Shown here: one piece after another, positions 1 through 7,057 of the stretch
Numbering within the stretch: position 1 is the stretch's first letter
Layout of the letters: each line of letters opens with the position of its first letter
Assembly (NCBI GenBank): GCA_028684405.1
Contig: JAQUGA010000060.1
Coordinates: 1 to 12,200 of the forward strand
Reading direction: 5' to 3'
Length of the DNA stretch: 12,200 nucleotides
From: Bacteroidales bacterium
Lineage (GTDB): Bacteria > Bacteroidota > Bacteroidia > Bacteroidales > WCHB1-69
Program-made: the position numbers and the translations under genes
The notes under the pieces: model-generated
What the model was told of the DNA's origin: nothing
The model's input: the letters and a program-made list of their open reading frames with translations, nothing else
Database searches by the model: none

Positions 1-120
1 AGTTATCTCAATGAGTTTTGTTACATGTTCAATCGCCGATATTTTGGCGAAAATAAATTTGACAGACTTCTAATCGCAGGAATCAGCTATAAAAATGAAT
101 TTAGGTATAACATTAAGTAA
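1..120 (+). CDS. IS1595-family (ISXO2-like) transposase, C-terminal fragment
   Basis: Frame 1 is open from the first base to a TAA at 118-120 and gives 39 residues. They contain YLNEFCYMFNRR (residues 2-13) and then FDRLL (20-24). This is the usual tail of ISXO2-like DDE transposases of the IS1595 family, where a 'YLdEF..R.NRR' motif and an 'FdrLl' motif end the catalytic domain. The catalytic Asp residues and the start lie outside the window, so it cannot be said whether the element is intact. No terminal inverted repeat is recognisable downstream. The only inverted repeat is the hairpin at 133-189, which looks more like a terminator. The family call rests on a short stretch, but the motif match is good. 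Confidence 0.7.
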   Translation, partial: SYLNEFCYMFNRRYFGENKFDRLLIAGISYKNEFRYNIK

Positions 121-132
121 TCAAATTTTAAA

Positions 133-189
133 AAAAAACTCCGAGTTTTCATCTGCAAAATCAAAATTGCGATGAGTTCGGAGTTTTTT
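133..189. terminator. Long bidirectional terminator-like hairpin
   Basis: The arms AAAAAACTCCGA (133-144) and TCGGAGTTTTTT (178-189) pair perfectly over 12 bp. Inside them, CATC-T-GCAA (150-158) pairs with TTGCGATG (167-174) with a one-base bulge, leaving an 8-nt loop. The A-tract on the left and T-tract on the right give a U-tract in both directions. It lies between two convergent genes, the transposase tail (ends 120) and the glucosaminidase (ends 269), as expected for a shared terminator. Confidence 0.65.
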
Positions 190-268
190 GAATTTCAGTA
201 TGTTTACTATAAATTGGATTCATAGAAAGAAGAGAGTTTATTCAAACAAAACAACAATCAAATCCCTT

Positions 269-1249
269 CTAGTAAGAGGGTTTAGAACTCTTCGGACGTT
301 TCTTTTTAAGCCACAAGTTTTCGCCAATTCTGGGGTCAACACTTGGTTCCAATCCATTTAATTTGGCCAATGATTTAAGTTTCATCGCATAGTCTTGAGA
401 TATTTGCCACAATGTTTCGCCTTGGGCTACTAAGTGAAAATCTCTGTCGCCCTTATTTCGCTTTGTTTCGATGTAAACAATATCTCCTTCCTTCAGTTTT
501 GCATCCTTAGAGACGTCGTTATACTTACGAATGTATGACTCTCTTGAAAAGAAATCATTTGCAATGGTCAAAAAAGAATCATTTGCTTTGGCAATCACAA
601 AACGAGTGTGATTATTGGTGTACACATCTCGTTCGTTGTGTTTTTCTGTAGGACGAAAAATAATCTCCTGGATTGTAACTGCATTATCCACTTCCGCTAC
701 CGTAGTAGAGGCGGTGAGTGGTGCTGTTTTTGGCGAAGGTTTGTCGTAATTATAAAGCTGATATTCTTCAATTATGCGAACCAAGATTTTAGAATATTCT
801 GGATTGGTCGCATAACCAGCATCTTGCAATCCTTTTGCCCAAGATATATAATCATCGGAACTGTTGTTAAATAAAGAAGCATACCGTTTGTTTTCCACTA
901 AAAAAAGAGAGTGATCGTCGTAACAATTTTCAATTGTGGCATATTTTCTAAAACAATCATCTTTTTCATCATCATCTTTTGTGTATGTTTCGCCATACCA
1001 AGATCCGCCACATTTTATGCCAAAATGATTGTTGGCATTTATGGCTAATTCGCTAGTGCCGGCTCCCGATTCTAAAATTCCTTGTGCCAATGTGATGCTT
1101 GCAGGGATTTTATATTCATTTGATTTTTTAATGGCGGAATTTTTATATTTACTGATGTAAATAATAATATCAGATTTTGTATAACTTTGCGACTGCAATG
1201 ACGAAAATCCTAAAAGTAAGAAAACGAACGCTGAGAAAAATCTTTTCAT
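269..1249 (-). CDS. Secreted glucosaminidase (GH73/FlgJ-like) with C-terminal LysM repeats
   Basis: This is a predicted exported peptidoglycan hydrolase of 326 residues. An N-terminal signal peptide (about 1-22, with a hydrophobic run FVFLLLGF) is followed by a mannosyl-glycoprotein endo-beta-N-acetylglucosaminidase domain (about 25-165). That domain has the family pattern AQGILESGAGTS (55-66), in which E60 is the likely catalytic acid, and then NNHFGIKC (73-80). A low-complexity Pro/Thr linker (about 170-195) leads to a weak LysM-like segment (217-260) and a clear LysM (272-314, HLVAQGETLWQIS). LysM binds GlcNAc-containing glycans, so the enzyme probably acts on the cell wall in the periplasm or at septation. 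The start at 1249 gives a clean signal peptide, and a good promoter lies just upstream. It is transcribed alone, away from rsmG. The exact cleavage specificity is not readable from sequence. Confidence 0.88.
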   Translation of the reverse strand: MKRFFSAFVFLLLGFSSLQSQSYTKSDIIIYISKYKNSAIKKSNEYKIPASITLAQGILESGAGTSELAINANNHFGIKCGGSWYGETYTKDDDEKDDCFRKYATIENCYDDHSLFLVENKRYASLFNNSSDDYISWAKGLQDAGYATNPEYSKILVRIIEEYQLYNYDKPSPKTAPLTASTTVAEVDNAVTIQEIIFRPTEKHNERDVYTNNHTRFVIAKANDSFLTIANDFFSRESYIRKYNDVSKDAKLKEGDIVYIETKRNKGDRDFHLVAQGETLWQISQDYAMKLKSLAKLNGLEPSVDPRIGENLWLKKKRPKSSKPSY

Positions 1250-1275
1250 AATTAATATTACTTCTAAATGTTTTG

Positions 1276-1305
1276 CAAAAATATAAAATCTATACGAACT
1301 TCAAA
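1276..1305 (-). promoter_or_regulatory. Bacteroidota-type promoter for the glucosaminidase gene
   Basis: On the minus strand a -33 box TTTG (1305-1302) and a -7 box TATTTTTG (1283-1276, matching TAnnTTTG exactly) are separated by 18 nt, within the spacing typical of the Bacteroidota primary sigma factor. Transcription would begin near 1270, giving a leader of about 20 nt before the start codon at 1249. It overlaps the region upstream of rsmG. Confidence 0.55.
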
Positions 1306-1317
1306 CATTATAAAAAA

Positions 1318-1941
1318 ATGAATTCAGATATTATAACAAAATATTTTCCCAATATCACAAGCATTCAACAAGAACAGATTGAAAGCCTATATCCTTTGTA
1401 TGATGAGTGGAATAAAAACATCAACGTAATTTCGCGCAAAGACTTTTCTAACCTCTATATTCATCATGTTTTACACTCATTAAGCATTCACAAATTAATT
1501 GCCTTTAAAAAGGGTTCAAAAATATTAGATATTGGCACAGGAGGTGGCTTCCCGGGAATTCCTTTGGCTATTTTGAATCCAGATTCTAGGTTTCATTTAG
1601 TGGACTCTATTGGAAAAAAATTTAAAGTGGTAAAAGAAGTTAGTACCGCTTTAAATTTATCAAATGTTACTGCCGAACATATTCGGGCCGATGAGCATAA
1701 AGGAACCTATGATTTTATCGTGAGCCGCGCCGTAACTGCCATGCCTCAGTTTTTAAAATGGACCCAGGGAAAAATCAAAAAAAAGGAACAAAATGCCATC
1801 CCTAATGGGATTTTATATCTGAAAGGAGGAGATTTGAGAGAAGAATTAAGTTCCATAGGTCAGAAGATAGATGTGTATGAAATTTCCAGATGGTTTGAAG
1901 AAGATTTTTTCAAAGAAAAAAAAATAGTCCATATTTATTAA
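1318..1941 (+). CDS. rsmG: 16S rRNA (guanine-N7) methyltransferase RsmG
   Basis: RsmG (GidB) is a SAM-dependent cytosolic enzyme that makes m7G at position 527 (E. coli numbering) of 16S rRNA; its loss can give low-level streptomycin resistance. From the ATG at 1318 it has 207 residues, a normal length for the family. NVISRKD (36-42) and HHVLHS (49-54) are the family's N-terminal signature. The SAM-binding loop is ILDIGTGGGFPGIPLAI (69-85), and SRAV (136-139) matches the conserved motif after the sugar-binding acidic residue. An in-frame ATG at 1273 would add 15 residues (QKYKIYTNF...), but it sits inside the divergent glucosaminidase promoter and adds nothing conserved, so 1318 is preferred. 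No Shine-Dalgarno is present, as usual for the phylum. It is followed by 62 nt and a candidate promoter for the MFS gene. Confidence 0.93.
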   Translation: MNSDIITKYFPNITSIQQEQIESLYPLYDEWNKNINVISRKDFSNLYIHHVLHSLSIHKLIAFKKGSKILDIGTGGGFPGIPLAILNPDSRFHLVDSIGKKFKVVKEVSTALNLSNVTAEHIRADEHKGTYDFIVSRAVTAMPQFLKWTQGKIKKKEQNAIPNGILYLKGGDLREELSSIGQKIDVYEISRWFEEDFFKEKKIVHIY

Positions 1942-1960
1942 ATTTAGTTCAAAATTTTAC

Positions 1961-1968
1961 TAGATTTG
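1961..1968 (+). promoter_or_regulatory. Candidate -7 box upstream of the MFS gene
   Basis: TAGATTTG matches the TAnnTTTG consensus and lies 35 nt before the ATG at 2004. No good TTTG -33 box is found at the expected distance; only TTTA sequences occur at 1934 and 1943. This is a tentative call. Confidence 0.35.
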
Positions 1969-2003
1969 CCATGTATAATTATTAATTTAATCCTATATTT
2001 ATT

Positions 2004-3410
2004 ATGAAATCAAAAGCTCAAGCTTTACTAAAAGATTCTAAAACAGCACGTTGGGTGGTTTTAACGTTAATCTCATCGACCATGTTTTTTGCCTATTTCT
2101 TTGTTGACGTGGCTGCACCTTTGCAAACAATGCTCCAAAAAGAACCTTACTTTTGGTCACCTGAAGTATTTGGAATGTTGGGTGGTTCAGAATTCTTTTT
2201 AAATGTATTTGCTTTCTTCTTAATTTTCTCCGGCGTAATTCTCGATAAAATGGGTATCCGTTTTACACTTATCACATCGGGTATAACCATGGTTGTGGGT
2301 GCTTTAATAAAGTTTTATGCACTTACGCCTGCCTTTGCGGATTCAGGTATTGGCGTTTCTCTTGCTAGCTTTCTCCCCTCTATCCCAGCCAGTGCAAAAT
2401 TAGCATTTTTTGGATTTGCCATTTTTGGCGTTGGAGTTGAAATGGCCGGAATTACGGTTTCAAAAACAATTGTAAAATGGTTTAGAGGTAAAGAGTTGGC
2501 TTTGGCAATGGGCCTAGAAATGGCAGTTGCTCGTTTGGGCGTTTTTGCTGTTTTCCAATTATCGCCAAGATTTGCCGAAAGTGGTGGAGTTTCTAGTTCT
2601 GTAATGTGGGGAGTTGCATTCCTGTGTATCGGCTTTTTAACCTTCTTAATTTATACTTTCATCGATAAAAAACTGGATCAACAAATTGGTGAAGAAGGAA
2701 GTGTTGAAGAAGTGGAAGTTCCTTTCAAGCTTTCAGATTTACGCGAATTGATCACTAATCCAGGATTTATTACCATTGTTTTATTGTGTGTATTGTTTTA
2801 TTCTGCAATATTCCCATTCCAAAAATTTGCAACTGATATGTTGGCTTCCAAGCTTGATGTAGATGTCACAAAAGCAGCTGGTTTGGTCTCCTATTTTCCT
2901 ATCGGAGCCATGATCTTAACTCCTTTCATTGGATTGTTCCTTGATTTAAAAGGAAAAGGAGCATCCATGATGCTTTACGGAGCTATTTTACTTACTATTT
3001 CACATTTAATTTTTGCTTTGGTTCCAGCTGAGGCTTTTTCAACTCCAGTTGCCATTGGAACGATTGTGATTTTAGGAACTGCTTTTTCTCTTGTTCCCGC
3101 TTCTATGTGGCCTTCCATCCCAAAAATTGTAAAAGAACGCTATTTGGGATCGGCTTATGCTGTTACATTCTGGGTTCAAAATATTGGACTTTTAGCCGTG
3201 CCGATTCTTATTGGTTGGTCCATAACATATTCAAACCCAGGTGTTGCCGAGCTTATTGAGCAAGGCGTTGAGGGTGCTAAATATAATTATATGCTTCCTG
3301 AACTTATTTTTGCTGGTTTTGGCATTTTAGCAATTATTCTATCCATCGTTCTAAAAGTTGTCGACCGCAAAAAAGGCTACGGACTAGATATTCCTAACAA
3401 ACAATCATAA
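2004..3410 (+). CDS. MFS transporter, MFSD1-like
   Basis: This is a major facilitator superfamily inner-membrane transporter of 468 residues with about 12 hydrophobic helices. A cytoplasmic loop rich in Glu and Lys (about 221-245) separates the two halves. A motif-A-like loop GVILDKMGIR (77-86) follows helix 2. Two stretches resemble the eukaryotic lysosomal transporter MFSD1: WFRGKELALAMGLEMAVARLG (159-179), and SMWPSIP (367-373) followed by LGSAYAVTFWVQNIGLLAVP (381-400). Animal MFSD1 is reported to carry dipeptides; bacterial relatives are often annotated simply as MFS or NarK-like. The substrate here is therefore unknown, and peptide transport is only an inference. The gene stands alone, with its own likely promoter and a strong terminator downstream. 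The start at 2004 leaves a short cytosolic N-terminus before helix 1. Confidence 0.85.
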   Translation: MKSKAQALLKDSKTARWVVLTLISSTMFFAYFFVDVAAPLQTMLQKEPYFWSPEVFGMLGGSEFFLNVFAFFLIFSGVILDKMGIRFTLITSGITMVVGALIKFYALTPAFADSGIGVSLASFLPSIPASAKLAFFGFAIFGVGVEMAGITVSKTIVKWFRGKELALAMGLEMAVARLGVFAVFQLSPRFAESGGVSSSVMWGVAFLCIGFLTFLIYTFIDKKLDQQIGEEGSVEEVEVPFKLSDLRELITNPGFITIVLLCVLFYSAIFPFQKFATDMLASKLDVDVTKAAGLVSYFPIGAMILTPFIGLFLDLKGKGASMMLYGAILLTISHLIFALVPAEAFSTPVAIGTIVILGTAFSLVPASMWPSIPKIVKERYLGSAYAVTFWVQNIGLLAVPILIGWSITYSNPGVAELIEQGVEGAKYNYMLPELIFAGFGILAIILSIVLKVVDRKKGYGLDIPNKQS

Positions 3411-3431
3411 TTTTCAATTTATATTGAAATG

Positions 3432-3475
3432 AAATAAATAAAAAAGAGGACATTCGTCCTCTTTTTTATTTATTT
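3432..3475 (+). terminator. Rho-independent terminator after the MFS gene
   Basis: A perfect 20-bp stem pairs 3432-3451 with 3456-3475 around the loop ATTC. The GC-rich core is GAGGAC/GTCCTC, flanked by A and T tracts. It starts 21 nt after the MFS stop codon. The symmetric A/T tracts would also let it work leftward. Confidence 0.85.
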
Positions 3476-3503
3476 TTACATGATTAATCAAACACACAAT
3501 CCT

Positions 3504-4379
3504 ATGAAAATAAAAAATTTAAGCTTCGTATTGTTATTGGTTTCTGCTTTTATTCTTTTTTCGTGTACATCGAGAGAAGCAAATGAAATCACCCAGAATT
3601 TTGATAGTGAAATGCTCGAAGGGGCATCCTTCTCAAAAGGAACGAAGGATAATTCCTATTCTTCTATTCCATTACCAAATGAGGAAAGTTCTTCTATGGA
3701 AGTATCCGAATCCTTAAGTCAATACATCATAAAAACGGCGGATATAAAAATGATGGTGGAAGATGTCAATGTGAGTACCGATAATATTGAGCAAATCCTC
3801 AAGAAAAATGGTGGTTTTATTGATAATTCAAACTTGGAAACAAAACCTTATTCCTTTTCAAATACTCTTAATATTCGAGTTCCGGCTGCGAAATTTGATC
3901 CTGTTATTAAAGAGATTACCGCATTGGCAGAATACATCGATCACCGGGTTGTAAATTCCGAAGATGCAACCAAAGCTTATGTTGATACGGAGGTACGTTT
4001 GAAAAATAAATTGGAAGTCGAAAAACGGTATATTGAGATATTGAGAAATCAAGCCAGGACAGTCGCTGACGTTCTTGAAGTAGAACGCCAACTCAATGAT
4101 ATTCGTATTGAAATTGAGTCCGCCCAAAGCTATTTAAACACTCTTAAAGATAAAATCAAATACAGCACCATCAATCTCGAAATTTATCAAACGGTGAATT
4201 ACGTTAAAAAGCCAGAAACGAATCAAAAGTCCTTTTTTACCGATGTTAAAGAGGCTTTGCAGTTTGGCTGGAATGCCGTTTTGTCATTTATTCTTGTTTT
4301 CCTTCACTTATGGCCTCTGTTTGTTATCGCTTCTTTAATAGTAATTACCGTAGTTTTTATAAAGAGACGAAAAAAATAG
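3504..4379 (+). CDS. DUF4349-domain lipoprotein with C-terminal membrane anchor
   Basis: This is a predicted envelope protein of unknown function. The ATG at 3504 gives 291 residues starting MKIKNLSFVLLL, with a lipobox-like LFSC that puts the lipidated Cys at 21. An upstream in-frame ATG at 3480 would add eight polar residues and directly abuts the terminator stem, so 3504 is preferred. A Ser-rich acidic linker (about 22-70) precedes a DUF4349 domain (about 72-229). That domain includes IKTADIKMMVED (76-87), LNIRVPAAKFD (122-132) and a helical, probably coiled-coil region (about 165-218, EVERQLNDIRIEIES). A hydrophobic helix (about 259-286) ends in KRRKK, which should be cytosolic. The domain would therefore face the periplasm, possibly held at both ends. 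Nothing in the neighbourhood suggests a partner. The domain call is confident; the role is not known. Confidence 0.82.
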   Translation: MKIKNLSFVLLLVSAFILFSCTSREANEITQNFDSEMLEGASFSKGTKDNSYSSIPLPNEESSSMEVSESLSQYIIKTADIKMMVEDVNVSTDNIEQILKKNGGFIDNSNLETKPYSFSNTLNIRVPAAKFDPVIKEITALAEYIDHRVVNSEDATKAYVDTEVRLKNKLEVEKRYIEILRNQARTVADVLEVERQLNDIRIEIESAQSYLNTLKDKIKYSTINLEIYQTVNYVKKPETNQKSFFTDVKEALQFGWNAVLSFILVFLHLWPLFVIASLIVITVVFIKRRKK

Positions 4380-4424
4380 TGCTTATGGTAAAGCTTTGCT
4401 CCCCGATTCCTACGTATAGATACA

Positions 4425-4440
4425 ATATTAATATTAATAT
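4425..4440. repeat. 16-bp AT-only palindrome in the intergenic region
   Basis: The sequence ATATTAATATTAATAT is its own reverse complement. It lies in the 183-nt gap (4380-4562) between the DUF4349 and BASS genes, beside a shorter inverted repeat GTAT-AG-ATAC (4414-4423). It may be an operator or just AT-rich chance. Apart from the -7-like box at 4502, nothing else is seen in this gap. Confidence 0.3.
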
Positions 4441-4501
4441 ACACTGCAACGAAAATTTGATATTCTCTCGCTAACCCAAAACAGGATGGATATAACAATT
4501 T

Positions 4502-4509
4502 TAGATTTG
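4502..4509 (+). promoter_or_regulatory. Candidate -7 box upstream of the BASS transporter gene
   Basis: TAGATTTG matches TAnnTTTG and lies 53 nt before the preferred start at 4563. No TTTG or TTG is seen at the expected -33 distance, so this is weak evidence. Confidence 0.3.
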
Positions 4510-4562
4510 AAGTGTTGTATTGATTGCAATATGAAATAGGTATTAAACGAATAAAAAAAACA

Positions 4563-5492
4563 ATGCAACTCAGAAATCTCTTCCTCATCTCAGCTTTGTT
4601 GTTGGGACTTTTATTAGAACAATTTGCGGTCGGCTTGCAAGGATATTTAATCTACATCTTGTGTTTTATGATGTCTCTGTCTTTGCAGTCCATTTCAATA
4701 TCTATTTTTAAACCGCATTTAAAATTATTAAAACCCATTATTTCTACAATTCTTCTGAATTATTTTCTTTTCGGAATTATATTAATGTTTTTGGTGTACC
4801 TGATAATACCTTACGACAAAGCACTTTATATTGGTTTTTTAATGATAGCAGTAGCACCTCCCGGCGTTGTTATTGTCCCTTTTGCGGTTCGTATGAAATC
4901 AGATATTAATTACGCAGCCCTAGGGGTTGTGGGAGCATATCTTTTTACAATCATTCTTTTTCCGCTTACCTTGTTTTTTTTGGGCGCAGAAGTCGATTTT
5001 ATGAATGTCTTTAAGCTAATTTTTTATTCGGTGGTTTTACCCATATTTATTTCCCGAATTTTTCGACATCCTGCTATTTTTAAATTTACAAAAAAACACC
5101 AATCTTTGCTGATAGATGTTTCATTTTTCGTTCTGATTTATGTCGTTATTGGCATCAATAAATCGGTATTGGTCAACGATTTCAGAGTCTCCATTTTGCC
5201 CTTGTTGGTATTGGGCATTTTGCTTTTTCCCATCGCTACTGGACTTATATTTCTGCTGAAAAAAATGAAGAAAAGCAAAGAAGTTAGTACTAATTTTTCT
5301 CTCTTATTAATGGTCAAAAACAATGGTTTTTCGGCAGTCTCTTCACTTACTTTGTTTGGAACGGTGGCATCCATTCCATCTGCTGCACTAAGCGTGGTTT
5401 TGTTGCTCTATTTGATTGTTTTGCCCGGAATAATGGATTTTATTTTCAAGAAACCAAAGCAACCTGAGCTTATTGAACAAATATATTTATAA
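4563..5492 (+). CDS. BASS-family (bile acid:sodium symporter-like) transporter
   Basis: This is a predicted inner-membrane carrier of about 309 residues with nine or ten hydrophobic helices, in the SBF/BASS fold. Two crossover regions are visible: APPGVVIVPFAVRMKSD (98-114, counted from the ATG at 4563) and LLMVKNNGFSAV (248-259), followed by PSAALSVVLLL. In sodium-coupled members the first usually carries 'PGG.xSN' and the second 'E.GMQN'. Here those positions read PGVVIVP and LLMVKNN, so the usual sodium ligands appear to be missing. Substrate and coupling ion are therefore open. An ATG at 4524 would add 13 residues (YEIGIKRIKK) with no conservation expected; 4563 is preceded by an A-rich run, typical here. 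It is convergent with psd. AEC-type carriers share the fold and are an alternative call. Confidence 0.72.
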   Translation: MQLRNLFLISALLLGLLLEQFAVGLQGYLIYILCFMMSLSLQSISISIFKPHLKLLKPIISTILLNYFLFGIILMFLVYLIIPYDKALYIGFLMIAVAPPGVVIVPFAVRMKSDINYAALGVVGAYLFTIILFPLTLFFLGAEVDFMNVFKLIFYSVVLPIFISRIFRHPAIFKFTKKHQSLLIDVSFFVLIYVVIGINKSVLVNDFRVSILPLLVLGILLFPIATGLIFLLKKMKKSKEVSTNFSLLLMVKNNGFSAVSSLTLFGTVASIPSAALSVVLLLYLIVLPGIMDFIFKKPKQPELIEQIYL

Positions 5493-5566
5493 CGTTTGTA
5501 AGCATCCAATAATCATCATATTAGGTAGATTTGCTATATTTTATCGGACAGCAATTATACGGAATT

Positions 5567-6223
5567 TTACACAAATTCGGCAATAACTGTTTTTTTAGCT
5601 CTAACTTGTTGTCCGATTTTTACTTTAACTTCTACATTAAGAGGTAAGTATAAGTCGACCCTAGAACCAAATTTAATGATTCCAAATTCCTCGCCTTGCG
5701 ATAAAACTTGTTGCTCGGTGGCATGACAAACAATTCTTCTGGCCACGGCTCCTGCAATTTGTTTTACTAAAATCTGAGCTTTATTATTTTCGATGACAAT
5801 GCTATGGCTCTCATTTTCGGTGGATGATTTTGGCAACCATGCTACTAAAAATCTTCCGGGATTGTGTTTTTTGTATATGATTTTACCCTCCACTGGTGCA
5901 TAATTTACATGTACATTTAAGGGCGACATAAATATTGAAATTTGTTTTCTTTTTCCTTTAAAAAACTCTGTTTCAATCATCTCTTCAATGACAACAATTT
6001 CGCCATCAGCAGGGGCAATGATATGGTTTTCATTGATTTCAATGCTTCGGTTTGGAACTCTAAAAAAACGGATAAAAAATATTTGCAAACAGATTAATAT
6101 GCCATAAAAGACAGCATGATAATACGTTTGTGCAGGGAAAAGCCAGTTAGCAATGAATGCCAATAAAGCAAAAACCAGGAACGTTACCAAAATAGTGGGA
6201 TAACCCTCTTTGTGAATCTTCAT
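5567..6223 (-). CDS. psd: Phosphatidylserine decarboxylase proenzyme (short PSD-A type)
   Basis: Psd decarboxylates phosphatidylserine to phosphatidylethanolamine at the inner membrane. The proenzyme self-cleaves at Gly-Ser to form its pyruvoyl group. The protein has 218 residues, matching the short family type. It has two membrane helices (about 10-28 and 36-53), then APADG (70-74, likely proton-handling D73) and MSPLNVHVNYAP (99-110, H105). The cleavage site is FGSRVDLY (185-192), with G186/S187 predicted as the scissile pair. FGS rather than the LGST of the long E. coli enzyme is usual for the short type. It is the last gene of the minus-strand operon, 12 nt after cdsA, whose CDP-diacylglycerol feeds this pathway. 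The linking PS synthase gene (pssA) is not in the window. No clear terminator is seen in the 74 nt between its stop and the convergent BASS gene. Confidence 0.93.
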   Translation of the reverse strand: MKIHKEGYPTILVTFLVFALLAFIANWLFPAQTYYHAVFYGILICLQIFFIRFFRVPNRSIEINENHIIAPADGEIVVIEEMIETEFFKGKRKQISIFMSPLNVHVNYAPVEGKIIYKKHNPGRFLVAWLPKSSTENESHSIVIENNKAQILVKQIAGAVARRIVCHATEQQVLSQGEEFGIIKFGSRVDLYLPLNVEVKVKIGQQVRAKKTVIAEFV

Positions 6224-6235
6224 TTCAATAAAATT

Positions 6236-7057
6236 TTAAATAAGTTGTAAATATATAAATACTAATGGTGCACTAAACAAAACGGCATCAAATCGGTCGA
6301 GCAAGCCTCCATGGCCGGGAAGAATGTTCCCGGAATCTTTTACTCCCACATTCCTTTTTAGCATCGATTCTGCTAAATCTCCAAAATTGGCAGTAATAAT
6401 TATAATCAGAATTAATATCAGCCAATTTAGCATGGGCATAAATTGAAAATAGTCATTTATGAAATAGGAGGCCAGGAGTGAAAAAGTGAGTCCGCCAAAC
6501 AAGCCTTCCCATGATTTTTTTGGCGAAATACGCTCAAATAAGCGATGTTTTCCAAAAGTACTTCCCACAAGATAGGCACCTGTATCATGAATCCAAATTA
6601 AAACAAAGTAACTTAATATAAAATAAGCACCCGAAACTTCTCCAACTGTTTCCAAACGAATGTTTGAAAGCAAAGCAAAAGGAACGGTAGAGTAGGCGAC
6701 CGCAAAAAAACCACCCACCACATTGCTGAGAGAGTTTTCTGTTTTTCGATACATTTCAACGCACATTTGTATTGGAAGTACCAGAAGTAGCAACCATAAA
6801 TATTGCTCGGGCAGAACATTATAGCCAATGGAGCAAATTAAAACAAAGACCAAAACGGACATCAGACCCGTTAATTCCTTCGAAATGGAAAATGTACTTT
6901 TGTTATTGCACAGTTTTATAAATTCTAAAGCGCTCGAAAATGCGATTAATCCAAATAAAACGGTAAGTACGTAAGGATGAATTAATATGGCAGAAATCAT
7001 TACTCCAATAAAAACGATTCCTGTTAAAGTTCTTGTTTTTAGGCTACTAAGCGACAT
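6236..7057 (-). CDS. cdsA: Phosphatidate cytidylyltransferase (CDP-diacylglycerol synthase)
   Basis: CdsA makes CDP-diacylglycerol from CTP and phosphatidic acid, the branch point for membrane phospholipids. The protein is an integral inner-membrane protein of 273 residues with about eight hydrophobic segments. The family signature lies near the C-terminus: SMLKR (231-235), then KDSG (240-243), then ILPGHGGLLDR (245-255). IHDTGAYLVG (156-165) and SPKKSWEG (178-185) are the other conserved catalytic-domain motifs. The start at 7057 overlaps the end of the LUD gene by 11 nt, implying coupled translation. psd follows after 12 nt. Length and motifs are complete; nothing is unusual. Confidence 0.95.
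   Translation of the reverse strand: MSLSSLKTRTLTGIVFIGVMISAILIHPYVLTVLFGLIAFSSALEFIKLCNNKSTFSISKELTGLMSVLVFVLICSIGYNVLPEQYLWLLLLVLPIQMCVEMYRKTENSLSNVVGGFFAVAYSTVPFALLSNIRLETVGEVSGAYFILSYFVLIWIHDTGAYLVGSTFGKHRLFERISPKKSWEGLFGGLTFSLLASYFINDYFQFMPMLNWLILILIIIITANFGDLAESMLKRNVGVKDSGNILPGHGGLLDRFDAVLFSAPLVFIYLQLI

Noticed and set aside
133..189. Inverted repeat read as an insertion-sequence terminal repeat
   Set aside because: Both arms lie on the same side of the transposase tail and form one hairpin with A/T tracts, which suits a terminator better than an element end.
185..192. Concern that psd lacks the LGST cleavage motif and might be inactive (protein residues 185-192; DNA about 5645-5671)
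   Set aside because: The short PSD-A type normally has FGS at this place, and Asp73, His105 and Ser187 are all present.
608..874. Plus-strand open frame inside the glucosaminidase gene
   Set aside because: It is a shadow of the opposite strand with random-looking composition.
4304..4588. Minus-strand open frame across the 4380-4562 gap
   Set aside because: It overlaps two real genes and its translation resembles no known protein, so the gap is left as non-coding.
5526..5533. TAGATTTG, a perfect TAnnTTTG box, between the convergent BASS and psd genes
   Set aside because: The nearest TTTG upstream is 27 nt away, too far, and no gene follows on that strand. Chance, or at most an antisense start, is more likely.
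5561..5580. Weak hairpin GAATTT/AAATTC at the end of psd as a terminator
   Set aside because: It overlaps the psd coding end, has only 6 bp and lacks a U-tract.
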